The notes beneath the pieces were generated by a model. The model ran no database searches. It was not told where the DNA came from and saw only the letters and a list, made by a program, of their open reading frames with translations. The position numbers and the translations under genes were made by a program. From the NCBI GenBank assembly GCA_903921675.1, contig CAIXQW010000081.1, positions 1 to 36,855 of the forward strand: a DNA stretch of 36,855 nt, written 5' to 3'. Origin of the DNA: an uncultured bacterium. Its GTDB lineage: Bacteria; Bacteroidota; Bacteroidia; Chitinophagales; Chitinophagaceae. Shown piece by piece: positions 8,325 to 16,307 of the stretch; positions within the stretch are counted from its first letter, which is position 1; each line of letters begins with the position of its first letter.

Positions 8325-11300
8325 CTACTCATCCACCCTTGCCAGCATATCCAACACATCTTGCGCCTCCCTTAAACTACCAATGCTTTCTACTGTAAGC
8401 AACAATTGTTTGCCTGTGTTTTTTACTCTAGCTAGTTTCAGGCTTTTTTGCACATGATGTAAGATGCGTTGGAAAGTTTCGCTTTCAAAATAGGGGCTTT
8501 CGGGGTTGTTGATAAAATACAATTTTAATTGTTTGTTTTTAAATACCAATCTTTCAAAACCTAATTCAACAGCGCGCCACCTGCATCGTAAGGCGTCAAA
8601 TAAATATTGTACTGGCTTAGGTATTTTACCAAAGCGGTCTTCTAGTTTTGTGCTAAATTCTTGTAGTTGTTCTTCTTTTTCGCAGTCGTCTAATTGTGCA
8701 TATAAGCTTAGTCTTTCTGTAATGTTTTCTACATAATCATCTGGTATCAAAATGCTTGCATCTGTATCCACCACGCAGTCTGTAACAAACAATTTTTGCT
8801 CATCTAGCTGCCCTTTAAATACATCCTTAAATTCTCCAGATTTTAATTCGCGGATGGCTTCGTTTAATATTTTTTGATACATTTCAAAACCAATATCCGT
8901 AATAAATCCGCTTTGCTCTCCGCCAAGCATATTGCCTGCGCCGCGTATATCCAAATCTTTCATAGCTATCTGAAAACCGCTACCCAATTCGCTAAATTGC
9001 TCTAAAGTTTGTAATCTTTTTCGGCTGTCGCTTGGTAGCAAACTCATTGGTGGCGCTACCAAATAGCAGAATGCCTTTTTATTGCTTCTGCCTACTCTAC
9101 CGCGTAATTGATGCAGGTCGCTAAGGCCAAACTGATGGGCATTATTGATAATGATAGTATTTACATTTGGAATATCTACTCCACTTTCTACAATATTTGT
9201 ACAAATTAATACATCATATTTCATAGCCATAAAATCTAAAATGGCTTCTTCTAATTCATCGCCAGGCATTTGCCCATGTGCATGATGTATGCTTAAATCT
9301 GGGCAAAGTTTTTGTATCAAGTCTTTCATTTCTGCAAGGCCTTGTATCCGATTATGAATAAAAAATACTTGCCCTCCTCTTTCTGTTTCGTGGTAGATAG
9401 CTTCGCGAATCATAAATTCGTCAAACACTAGCACCTCTGTATTTACAGGTTGCCTATTAGGCGGTGGCGTGTTCATAATGCTTAAATCTCTTGCACCCAT
9501 CAAACTAAATTGCAAGGTGCGCGGTATTGGTGTAGCTGTTAGTGTTAGCGTATCAATACTCGTTTTCATTTCTCTGATTTTTTCTTTTACCGCAACGCCA
9601 AATTTTTGTTCTTCATCTATTATTAGCAATCCTAAATCTTTAAATTTTACATCTTTACCAATGATAGAATGTGTGCCTACTAAAATATCTACTTTGCCAT
9701 CTTTTACGTTTTGAATGGTTTCCTTTTTTTGCTTTGTAGTTTTAAATCGATTAATGTAATCTACTGTGCAAGGAAAATCTTTCAAGCGTTCTTTAAATGT
9801 TTGATAATGCTGATAGGCAAGAATTGTTGTAGGTACAAGTATGGCTACCTGCTTGCTATCTGCTACACTTTTAAATGCAGCACGAATTGCTACTTCTGTT
9901 TTGCCAAATCCTACATCGCCACACACAAGCCTATCCATTGGGCTCATGCTTTCCATATCTTTTTTCACATCTGCTACAGCCTTGCTTTGGTCTGGTGTAT
10001 CTTCATACATAAAGCTAGCTTCTAACTCTGTTTGCAAATAGGTGTCATGCGTATGCGCAAAACCTTGCACTGATTTTCTTTCGGCATATAGCTTTATCAA
10101 ATCTATTGCTATTTCTTTTACTTGCTTTTTGGTTTTGTTTTTTAATTTTTCCCAAACATCACTACCTAGTTTATGCACCTTAGGTGGTGCGCCTTCTTTG
10201 CCTGTGTATTTCGTTATTTTATGCAAGCTATTGATGTTTACATACAGTACATCATTATCTCTATAAATAATTCTAATAGCTTCTTGCTTGGTGCCATTTA
10301 CATCTATCTTTTGTAAGCCGCTATACACGCCTATTCCATGGTCTATATGTGCGACAAAATCTCCTGGTTGTAACTCTTGCAGCACTCGCATAGTAATGGC
10401 TTTACCACGGGTATATGCTTGCTTTATTCTGTACTTATGATAGCGCTGAAATATTTGATGATCTGTATAGCATGCAACTTTTAAATTATCATCTATAAAG
10501 CCTTGGCTTATGCTGATGGGTATTGGTGTAAATGTAATATTGGCTTGCAGGTCTTCGAATATTTTATGCAAGCGCTCCAGCTGTTTTGGATTTTCGCTAA
10601 ATACATAAATACCATATTCATCAGCTTGTTTTTTCTGTAAATCTTTAATTAGTAAATCAAAGTTTCTATTAAAGCTAGGTTGCTCTTTTGTTTTGCATTT
10701 ATAAGTAGTAATATTATGGACAAGCAAAGTGGTTTCCATACTATTGCCAGCCCATTCTATCAATTTTTTTTGTTTGATAAAATGTAGCCAATCACCTATT
10801 TGCTCAAAGTCTTGTGGTTTTAGTTCTTTGATGGTTTGGTCTTCGTAGTCTACACTTACTTGTGTCAGCTGCATGGTTTCGCTTACGCCTTCTTGCAGTT
10901 TTATAAATCTATCTTTACAAAAAGCTAAGTCTTTAAACCAATAAATAGTATTACTTGGTAGATACTCTAACAAAGATACTTTTTCTTCTGTTATTGCATT
11001 GGTTTCTACATTTGGTACAATAGTTACTTGCAATAATTTTCTTTCACTTAGTTGCGTTTCAGGATCTATGATGCGGATGCTATCCACCTCGTTGCCAAAT
11101 AATTCTATCCGATACGGTTTGTCATTACCAAAACTATAAATATCTAAAATGCCACCACGCACTGCAAATTGTCCTGGTTCATACACAAAATCTTCTTTTG
11201 TAAAACCTAGTATCACCAAAAAATCTGCAATAAACGAAAGGTCTATTTCTAAGCCTACCTTAAAGTGAATAGTGTTTTCGTTAAACTTATTTTGGTTGAC

Positions 11301-11777
11301 TACTTTTTCAAAAATTGCTTCAGGGTAAGTAACTAATATTTTTTTTCTAATTTGTCCAGCAGTATCATCTACAATTATTGCATCTTCTACATCTGTAGTA
11401 TTTTGTTTTGCTTCTTTATTAAAATTATTTTCTGATACGCTAAACTTGCCTAATGCTTCGCCACGCAATGTTAGATGGCTGCTATTTAATTCTTTAAAAA
11501 TACCACTTCGTTTATAGCTGTCTGGGAAAAAACAAATGTCTAATGCGCCGGTAATATTTTCTAAATCGTTATGAAAATAGGCAGCTTCTTCTTTGGTGTT
11601 CAATACTATTACATGATTGTAGGTAGTGCTATTAAATACGGTAGACACAATCAATGGAAGACTAGCGCCTTGCGCATTTTGGATAGAAATATAAGGTGCA
11701 GACAAAAATTGTTCAGCCCCATTCGCAAAAAGCGTGGGGTGTTTTGTATACAATTCTTGTAGAAATTGTAAATTCAT
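8325..11777 (-). CDS. mfd: Transcription-repair coupling factor
   Basis: Mfd removes RNA polymerase stalled at DNA lesions and recruits UvrA to start nucleotide excision repair. The 1150-residue length is standard. Order of domains: UvrB-like N-terminal region (about 1-340), RNA polymerase interaction domain with PGDFVAHIDHGIGVY (about 471-485), then the RecG-like translocase with Walker A GDVGFGKT at 620-627, the DEEQ box at 721-724 and the TATPIPRTL motif, then the helicase C domain with QLRGRVGRS, and a C-terminal TRCF domain. Nothing appears missing. The start ATG at 11777 gives MNLQFLQELY; a weak TACCTTCG box (11787-11794) sits just upstream on the minus strand. Confidence 0.97.
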   Translation of the reverse strand: MNLQFLQELYTKHPTLFANGAEQFLSAPYISIQNAQGASLPLIVSTVFNSTTYNHVIVLNTKEEAAYFHNDLENITGALDICFFPDSYKRSGIFKELNSSHLTLRGEALGKFSVSENNFNKEAKQNTTDVEDAIIVDDTAGQIRKKILVTYPEAIFEKVVNQNKFNENTIHFKVGLEIDLSFIADFLVILGFTKEDFVYEPGQFAVRGGILDIYSFGNDKPYRIELFGNEVDSIRIIDPETQLSERKLLQVTIVPNVETNAITEEKVSLLEYLPSNTIYWFKDLAFCKDRFIKLQEGVSETMQLTQVSVDYEDQTIKELKPQDFEQIGDWLHFIKQKKLIEWAGNSMETTLLVHNITTYKCKTKEQPSFNRNFDLLIKDLQKKQADEYGIYVFSENPKQLERLHKIFEDLQANITFTPIPISISQGFIDDNLKVACYTDHQIFQRYHKYRIKQAYTRGKAITMRVLQELQPGDFVAHIDHGIGVYSGLQKIDVNGTKQEAIRIIYRDNDVLYVNINSLHKITKYTGKEGAPPKVHKLGSDVWEKLKNKTKKQVKEIAIDLIKLYAERKSVQGFAHTHDTYLQTELEASFMYEDTPDQSKAVADVKKDMESMSPMDRLVCGDVGFGKTEVAIRAAFKSVADSKQVAILVPTTILAYQHYQTFKERLKDFPCTVDYINRFKTTKQKKETIQNVKDGKVDILVGTHSIIGKDVKFKDLGLLIIDEEQKFGVAVKEKIREMKTSIDTLTLTATPIPRTLQFSLMGARDLSIMNTPPPNRQPVNTEVLVFDEFMIREAIYHETERGGQVFFIHNRIQGLAEMKDLIQKLCPDLSIHHAHGQMPGDELEEAILDFMAMKYDVLICTNIVESGVDIPNVNTIIINNAHQFGLSDLHQLRGRVGRSNKKAFCYLVAPPMSLLPSDSRKRLQTLEQFSELGSGFQIAMKDLDIRGAGNMLGGEQSGFITDIGFEMYQKILNEAIRELKSGEFKDVFKGQLDEQKLFVTDCVVDTDASILIPDDYVENITERLSLYAQLDDCEKEEQLQEFSTKLEDRFGKIPKPVQYLFDALRCRWRAVELGFERLVFKNKQLKLYFINNPESPYFESETFQRILHHVQKSLKLARVKNTGKQLLLTVESIGSLREAQDVLDMLARVDE

Positions 11778-11979
11778 AAAGTGTTGCGAAGGTAGGTAGA
11801 TTGAAGGAAATTATAAGATTGATATTAAGGTGATTCTTTTAGGATATACTATTTTTCAACTAGCGATTGCTATCATTTTCTAAGCCTAACATCATTCTCA
11901 TGTAATTTTTATGCTATTTACTATTCATTACATATTGATTAGAAATGAATCGACTATACTATTAGATTAGTATTGTTTG

Positions 11980-11987
11980 TACCTTTG
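11980..11987 (+). promoter_or_regulatory. -7 promoter box that sets the start of the flavoprotein gene
   Basis: TACCTTTG fits the TAnnTTTG consensus. Transcription should begin around 11992-11995, so in-frame starts at or before that point (a TTG at 11973, an ATG at 11994) are unlikely, and the start at 12066 is favoured. Confidence 0.5.
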
Positions 11988-12065
11988 CAATTAATGATTT
12001 GCCTTTGTTTGTGTCCATACAAACAAATCGTAAGCAGTAAACTACTAAACAATTTAAAAATTATC

Positions 12066-13313
12066 TTGAGCAAACTTATTATCATAGGTGCTGGCGCAGC
12101 AGGCATATTTTGTGCAGTAAATGTGGCGCGTATGTGCCCACAATTGCAGGTAATTGTTTTAGAAAAATCAAATCATCTTTTAGCTAAAGTGCGCATTAGT
12201 GGCGGAGGTAGATGCAATTTAACACATGCGCATGAAAGTATAAGCACAATGAGCAAATGCTATCCGCGAGGAGAGCAGTTTGTAAAAAAAACATTCCAAT
12301 CTTTTTTTACAAAAGATACTATAGAATGGTTTGCACAGCGCGGCGTAAAAACAAAAACAGAAGCAGATGGTAGAATGTTTCCAGAAAGTAATAGTAGTGA
12401 AAGTATCATCGAGTGTTTACTAAATGAAGCCAAAAAATATAATGTAGAAATAAAATTGCATTGTGGTGTAGATAAAATAATTCCACCTTTAGGCACCAAC
12501 AAACAATTTACATTAAACACCACCACGCAAGAAAAAATGCAATGCGATTTTGTACTAGTGGCAACAGGTGGTTTTCCAAAGGCAGAGCAGTTTCAATTTA
12601 TTACTGCATTAGGTCATAGCATTAGTAATCCTATTCCAAGTTTATTTACATTCAATGCTACTAAAAGTGCAAAAACACATTTACCAAAACTTACGGACCT
12701 AATGGGTGTGGTAGTGCAAGACACTCATTTAAAAATTAAAGGAACAAAATTAGAAGCCTCTGGTCCAACACTCATCACGCATTGGGGTTTAAGTGGCCCT
12801 GCGGTCTTAACGCTTAGTGCCTATGGTGCCAAAGTATTGTATGATGCAGATTATTTGTATGAAGTGCAAATCAATTGGTGCGCATTTTTTAATGAAACAA
12901 ATGCTTTAGAAAAAATTAGAGAAATGCGCAATATGCTTGGCGCACAAACTATAGCCTTGCGAAATCCATTTGGATTGCCAAATAGGTTGTGGGAATTTTT
13001 ATTACAATCTGCAGAGATACAACCAAAACAAAAGTGGAGTGAGTTGCAAGCCAAGCAACAAAATTTATTAGCTAAGCAATTATGTAGCTACAATTTTTTG
13101 GCAAATGGCAAAACTACTTATAAAGACGAATTTGTAACAGCTGGTGGAGTAACACTTGCCGAAGTAACACCGCATTCCTGCGAAAGTAAATTAATTCCTA
13201 ATTTATTTTTTGCAGGAGAGATTTTGGATGTAGATGGGAAGACAGGTGGTTTTAATTTTCAGCATGCATGGAGCAGTGGATGGGCTGTTGCAAAGGCTAT
13301 TGTAGCAAAATGA
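12066..13313 (+). CDS. BaiN/HI0933-type NAD(P)/FAD-dependent oxidoreductase
   Basis: This is a cytoplasmic flavoprotein of the HI0933/BaiN family (aminoacetone oxidase-like); its physiological substrate is unknown. With the TTG start chosen here it has 415 residues and the dinucleotide-binding GAGAAG motif falls at 8-13, as in the family. The family motifs KVRISGGGRCNLTH and the C-terminal GEILDVDGKTGGFNFQ with QHAWSSGW are intact, and THWGLSGPAVL marks the inserted domain. The open frame extends upstream to 11973, but the -7 box at 11980-11987 and the lack of family-like sequence before residue 1 argue that the upstream codons are not translated. It reads in the same direction as the PhnA gene, which has its own promoter. 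Confidence 0.85.
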   Translation: MSKLIIIGAGAAGIFCAVNVARMCPQLQVIVLEKSNHLLAKVRISGGGRCNLTHAHESISTMSKCYPRGEQFVKKTFQSFFTKDTIEWFAQRGVKTKTEADGRMFPESNSSESIIECLLNEAKKYNVEIKLHCGVDKIIPPLGTNKQFTLNTTTQEKMQCDFVLVATGGFPKAEQFQFITALGHSISNPIPSLFTFNATKSAKTHLPKLTDLMGVVVQDTHLKIKGTKLEASGPTLITHWGLSGPAVLTLSAYGAKVLYDADYLYEVQINWCAFFNETNALEKIREMRNMLGAQTIALRNPFGLPNRLWEFLLQSAEIQPKQKWSELQAKQQNLLAKQLCSYNFLANGKTTYKDEFVTAGGVTLAEVTPHSCESKLIPNLFFAGEILDVDGKTGGFNFQHAWSSGWAVAKAIVAK

Positions 13314-13357
13314 TAAAATTATTTTCTGATACTGATAAAGGTCTATAGCCTACTTTC

Positions 13358-13386
13358 TTGTTCTTTATGCAATTCAATTACCTTTG
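13358..13386 (+). promoter_or_regulatory. Promoter of phnA (TTG-N18-TACCTTTG)
   Basis: A -33 TTG at 13358-13360 and a -7 box TACCTTTG at 13379-13386 are separated by 18 bases, the arrangement described for Bacteroidota sigma-ABfr promoters. The ATG follows 18 bases after the -7 box. Confidence 0.65.
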
Positions 13387-13404
13387 CAGCTTTAAAACTA
13401 ATCA

Positions 13405-13983
13405 ATGACTTTAGAGCAACAATTACAAGCACGCAGTAATAATATTTGTGAATTATGCGCATCTACCAACAAATTAAATGTATACGAAATTCCACCAAAC
13501 CCTGAGAAAAGGGAAACTACTTGCTTGTACATCTGCATTAAATGCACAGACCAATTAGATAAAAAAGAAGAGTTGGATGCTGCACGTTGGGCTTGCCTAA
13601 AAGATAGTATGTGGAGCGAAGTGGCAGCTGTGCAAGTAGTTACTTGGCGCTTATTGCATCGCTTAAAAAATGAGGCATGGGCTGCAGAAGCTATAGATAT
13701 GATGTACTTGGATGATGATAATATGGCTTGGGCAAAAGCAAGTGGCGACCATGAGAATGATAGCAATGTAGATTTGCATCGCGATTGCAATGGTGTGCAA
13801 TTAAAAAGCGGAGATAACATTGTATTAATAAAATCTTTGGATGTAAAAGGTAGCACTGTAAATGCAAGGCTTGGCACAGTAGTACATAATATTAAATTAG
13901 TAAGCGGTAATACAGAACAAATAGAAGGCCGCATAGAAGGCCAAATGATTGTAATACTAACCAAGTATGTTAGAAAAAATTAA
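13405..13983 (+). CDS. PhnA/YjdM family zinc-ribbon protein
   Basis: The 192-residue protein belongs to the PhnA (YjdM) family. An N-terminal zinc-ribbon has CELC at 15-18 and a second Cys pair CIKC near 45-48. The C-terminal PhnA domain (about 125-190) carries the hallmark D-x-NG-x-L-x-x-GD pattern (DCNGVQLKSGDN) and the closing IEGRIEGQMIVILTKYVRK. Despite the name, E. coli PhnA is not required for phosphonate use and the function is unresolved. The spacer between zinc ribbon and C-terminal domain is longer than in the 110-residue E. coli form, as in other Bacteroidota members. It is convergent with the pseudouridine synthase gene, 116 bases away. Confidence 0.88.
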   Translation: MTLEQQLQARSNNICELCASTNKLNVYEIPPNPEKRETTCLYICIKCTDQLDKKEELDAARWACLKDSMWSEVAAVQVVTWRLLHRLKNEAWAAEAIDMMYLDDDNMAWAKASGDHENDSNVDLHRDCNGVQLKSGDNIVLIKSLDVKGSTVNARLGTVVHNIKLVSGNTEQIEGRIEGQMIVILTKYVRKN

Positions 13984-14099
13984 TTGATGCTACAATTGAA
14001 CTTTCATCATCTCCAATATATTTAAATAATAGTCAGTGTAAATCTGTACAATCAGATCACTTCTTTTTCCATCCTCAAAATTTGTGCAGCAAAATAAAT

Positions 14100-14696
14100 C
14101 TAAATTTTTAGCAATCTAAAAAATTCTTCTTCGTGCATTTCTTTTACTTCTCCAGAAGCTAAATTACCTAATTGCAAATCTTCTATAGATATTCTTATTA
14201 ATCTTTTGCATCTATGCCTAAGCGCAAAAACCATTTTACGTATCTGATGAAATTTTCCTTCTGTAAGTGTAATGCATAGCCAAGTATGTATGCCAATATT
14301 TTGCGTATTATTATTTATTTTATTAAAAATAATTGGCTCGTTTATAATTGTTACTTCGCATGGAGAACTTGTCCAATATACATCTCCTTTGATGCGAATA
14401 GAAACACCAGCTTGCAAATGTGCTATTGTTTCTTGGCTTACCGCATTAGCTACTTGCACTAAATAGCATCGCTTATGCAGTGTTTTACTTTCAAACAAAA
14501 GTTTAGTAATTTTTTTATTGGTAGTTAGCAATAGTAAACCTTCTGAATCATTATCCAATCTGCCAATAGCATGCGTACCTGTTGGAAAATTAAAATCTAT
14601 TTCGCCAAGCATAGTACCCACTTTTTCGCCTACAAATTGCGAAAGCATTTTATATGGTTTATGCAACACAAAATACCGATTCTTAGCTACTATCAT
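14100..14696 (-). CDS. RluE-like 23S rRNA pseudouridine synthase (RsuA/RluB family)
   Basis: The enzyme isomerises a uridine in rRNA. The closest assigned member by motif and size is RluE (U2457 in E. coli 23S rRNA). The catalytic Asp is in GRLDNDSEGLLLLT (Asp48 with the start used here), and the family LTEGKFHQIRKMVFALRH motif lies near residues 137-154. There is no N-terminal S4 domain, which fits RluE rather than RluB/RluF. I place the start at the ATG at 14696 (198 residues, MIVAKNRYFV) rather than at the TTG three codons upstream, because RluE-type proteins begin just before the YFVLHKPYKM segment. Divergent from the Crp/Fnr gene. Confidence 0.88.
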   Translation of the reverse strand: MIVAKNRYFVLHKPYKMLSQFVGEKVGTMLGEIDFNFPTGTHAIGRLDNDSEGLLLLTTNKKITKLLFESKTLHKRCYLVQVANAVSQETIAHLQAGVSIRIKGDVYWTSSPCEVTIINEPIIFNKINNNTQNIGIHTWLCITLTEGKFHQIRKMVFALRHRCKRLIRISIEDLQLGNLASGEVKEMHEEEFFRLLKI

Positions 14697-14701
14697 TACC
14701 A

Positions 14702-14709
14702 GCAAGGTA
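14702..14709 (-). promoter_or_regulatory. Possible -7 box abutting the RluE-like start
   Basis: Minus-strand TACCTTGC differs from TAnnTTTG at two of the last three positions and ends five bases before the ATG at 14696. If used, the mRNA would have almost no leader. The match is weak. Confidence 0.25.
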
Positions 14710-14748
14710 ACCTTTTTGTGAATTGTAAGTATTTTTATTTGTTTATCT

Positions 14749-14756
14749 TATATTTG
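14749..14756 (+). promoter_or_regulatory. -7 promoter box for the Crp/Fnr regulator
   Basis: TATATTTG matches the consensus exactly and ends 18 bases before the ATG at 14775. A TTG at 14723-14725 is 23 bases upstream, at the long end of acceptable spacing. The position supports the 14775 start over the longer open frame. Confidence 0.5.
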
Positions 14757-14774
14757 ACTATATTTTTTTATATA

Positions 14775-15344
14775 ATGACATCATTATTAGATAACATCAA
14801 AGACAATGCAGATCTATTAGAACAAATGTCTAAGGTAATGGTTACTAAAACTGTAAAGAAGGGGACATTATTACAAAAGAAATATGATGAAAACAGTAAA
14901 GTGTATTTCGTAAAAAAAGGTTGTTTGCGTAGCTATACAATTGATGATAAGGAAAAGGAGCACATCTTTATGTTTGCGCCTGAAGGGTGGATAATATCGG
15001 ATATAGAAAGCCAAGTAAATAATGCGCCTACAGAGTTGTATATTGATGCTATAGAAGATAGTGAAATAGAAATTATGCCAAGAGGAAATGCGGATGAATT
15101 ATTTTTTGCAAAAGAAATGGTTGATAATATTGGTATCTCTAGGTTGATGAAACGAATATCCGTATTACAACGCAGAGTGATAATGTTAATGAGCGCTACG
15201 GCCTTGCAGCGCTACAATGATTTTTTAGAAATGTATCCAAACATAGTGCAGCGTGTTCCACAGAAAATGATTGCATCTTACCTTGGTATTACACCAGAAG
15301 CACTAAGTAAGATAAGGGGGCAATTGGCTAAGCCTAAAAAATAA
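14775..15344 (+). CDS. Crp/Fnr family transcriptional regulator
   Basis: The 189-residue regulator has an N-terminal cyclic-nucleotide-binding-type beta-roll (about residues 20-115, with KKGTLLQKKYDENSKVYFVKKG and the FMFAPEGWIISD strand). A long dimer helix follows, then a C-terminal helix-turn-helix whose recognition part is MIASYLGITPEALSKIRGQL (about 163-182). This is the compact Bacteroidota type that usually lacks a known ligand and has no Fe-S cysteines, so oxygen sensing like Fnr is not supported. The open frame continues about 68 codons upstream, overlapping the divergent RluE-like gene. The ATG at 14775 is chosen because of the -7 box at 14749 and the family start. Targets cannot be predicted from context. 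Confidence 0.88.
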   Translation: MTSLLDNIKDNADLLEQMSKVMVTKTVKKGTLLQKKYDENSKVYFVKKGCLRSYTIDDKEKEHIFMFAPEGWIISDIESQVNNAPTELYIDAIEDSEIEIMPRGNADELFFAKEMVDNIGISRLMKRISVLQRRVIMLMSATALQRYNDFLEMYPNIVQRVPQKMIASYLGITPEALSKIRGQLAKPKK

Positions 15345-15601
15345 AACATTTGGTACTTTTTGTTTGTCAGAATTTTATAATCATTTATCGTCCTAAAATA
15401 AGTTGACGGTTTACAAATACTATTTTAATTCCTCTCTTTTATAGGTTGCTATCCTTGTTCTTTAGTTTTTAATAGATAGTATTCATTAAATTAAAGTGTG
15501 TCATTGGTTTCATATCTGGTTTAAAAATAGTCTTATATATTTCGACTGACAGAAGCCCAAGCAGAGATAAGTTCCTTTTCATTTAAATTGTGCATTCATG
15601 C

Positions 15602-15736
15602 TAGCAAGGTAGATTTTTTACGATTGCATCTTCACTTTTAAATGCTCCTTTTGTTTTGATTACTTTCTTTTTGCTTTTTACCATTGATAATACTTTTGTT
15701 TCCTTATTTAACTTTGCAATATTTTTTTGTTTCATC
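15602..15736 (-). other. Possible orfB remnant or small basic ORF in the decayed IS
   Basis: A 44-codon frame starting with an ATG at 15736 encodes a Lys-rich peptide beginning MKQKNIAKLNKETKVLSMVK. Just before it in the minus-strand direction, the frame reads ICLGYSRQ followed by a stop, which resembles the LGYSRQ-type segment near the N-terminus of IS3 OrfB proteins. The small frame may therefore be a scrambled piece of orfB rather than a gene. Confidence 0.3.
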
Positions 15737-15785
15737 TTAAAAATTATTGCCGACTATACCCTAAGCAAATAGCTATTCTACTAGT

Positions 15786-16190
15786 TTTTCGTCTTGTCCC
15801 TGTTGTTTTATACTATTCAACTCCAAGGGCAAATACTATTTTCTAATATCAGTCTTTAATAACTTATCCGCTACATCTATTGCTAGATTCAGAATTTCTT
15901 TCTCTTCTTCCAATTGCTTTATCTTAGCCTCTTGCTGAGAAATATATGTTTTTGGGGGGAGCCTTCTTTTCATGGTAACTTTATTTTGCCAGCCTAATTT
16001 TTTATGTTTTCTTAACCATACCAAAACTGTGCTTCTGCCTTGTATACTATACTTAAGTTGAGCTTGTTTGTATATTAAATGCCCTTTTTCAACTTCATCT
16101 ATTATTTGAAGTTTGAAGGCTAAACTGTAATCATTTTGAGTCCGTTTAAAAAAAAGTCGCTGTTGCTTGATTTTAGTATATAAGTTGCAG
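15786..16190 (-). pseudogene. IS3-family transposase orfA, interrupted by a stop codon
   Basis: Reading leftward, the frame encodes a helix-turn-helix OrfA with NDYSLAFKLQIIDEVEKG, then YKQAQLKYSIQGRSTVLVWL, a basic stretch, and a coiled-coil segment (QQEAKIKQLEEEKEILNLAI). A TAG at 15836-15838 interrupts the segment IRK-stop-YLP, where OrfA relatives read IRKKYLP. Translation in the same frame continues after it to another stop near 15786. No ATG is present at the expected beginning; the frame is open from about 16190. An ATG-to-stop frame at 15836-16024 is only the middle of this gene. The lack of a start and the internal stop indicate an inactive copy. Confidence 0.65.
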
Positions 16191-16282
16191 TTTAATTCAA
16201 CTTATTTTAGGACTATAAATGGATAAACTAAATAAATACGTAGCCAAAATTTACAAAAAAATAGCAGTAAAATAATAATATC

Positions 16283-16290
16283 TATATTTG
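16283..16290 (+). promoter_or_regulatory. -7 promoter box for the methyltransferase-like gene
   Basis: TATATTTG fits the consensus and ends 17 bases before the ATG at 16308. It lies outside the IS remnant, whose right end is at 16221, so the gene keeps its own promoter. Confidence 0.5.
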
Positions 16291-16307
16291 CTATCTAATA
16301 CAATTTT

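Larger units (their letters stand above)
15382..16221 (-). mobile_element. Decayed IS3-like insertion sequence with terminal inverted repeats
   Basis: The 963-base gap between the Crp/Fnr gene and the next gene is mostly an element about 840 bases long. Its ends are near-perfect inverted repeats: 15382-15406 and the reverse complement of 16197-16221 match at 24 of 25 positions, with the core GTCCTAAAATAAGTTGA. The orfA remnant on the minus strand matches the OrfA style of IS3-family transposases, but the element is shorter than a working IS3 member (about 1.2-1.5 kb) and no intact orfB is present. No clear target-site duplication was identified; a TAT flanks each GTCC/GGAC core, which is too short to rely on. 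Confidence 0.7.
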
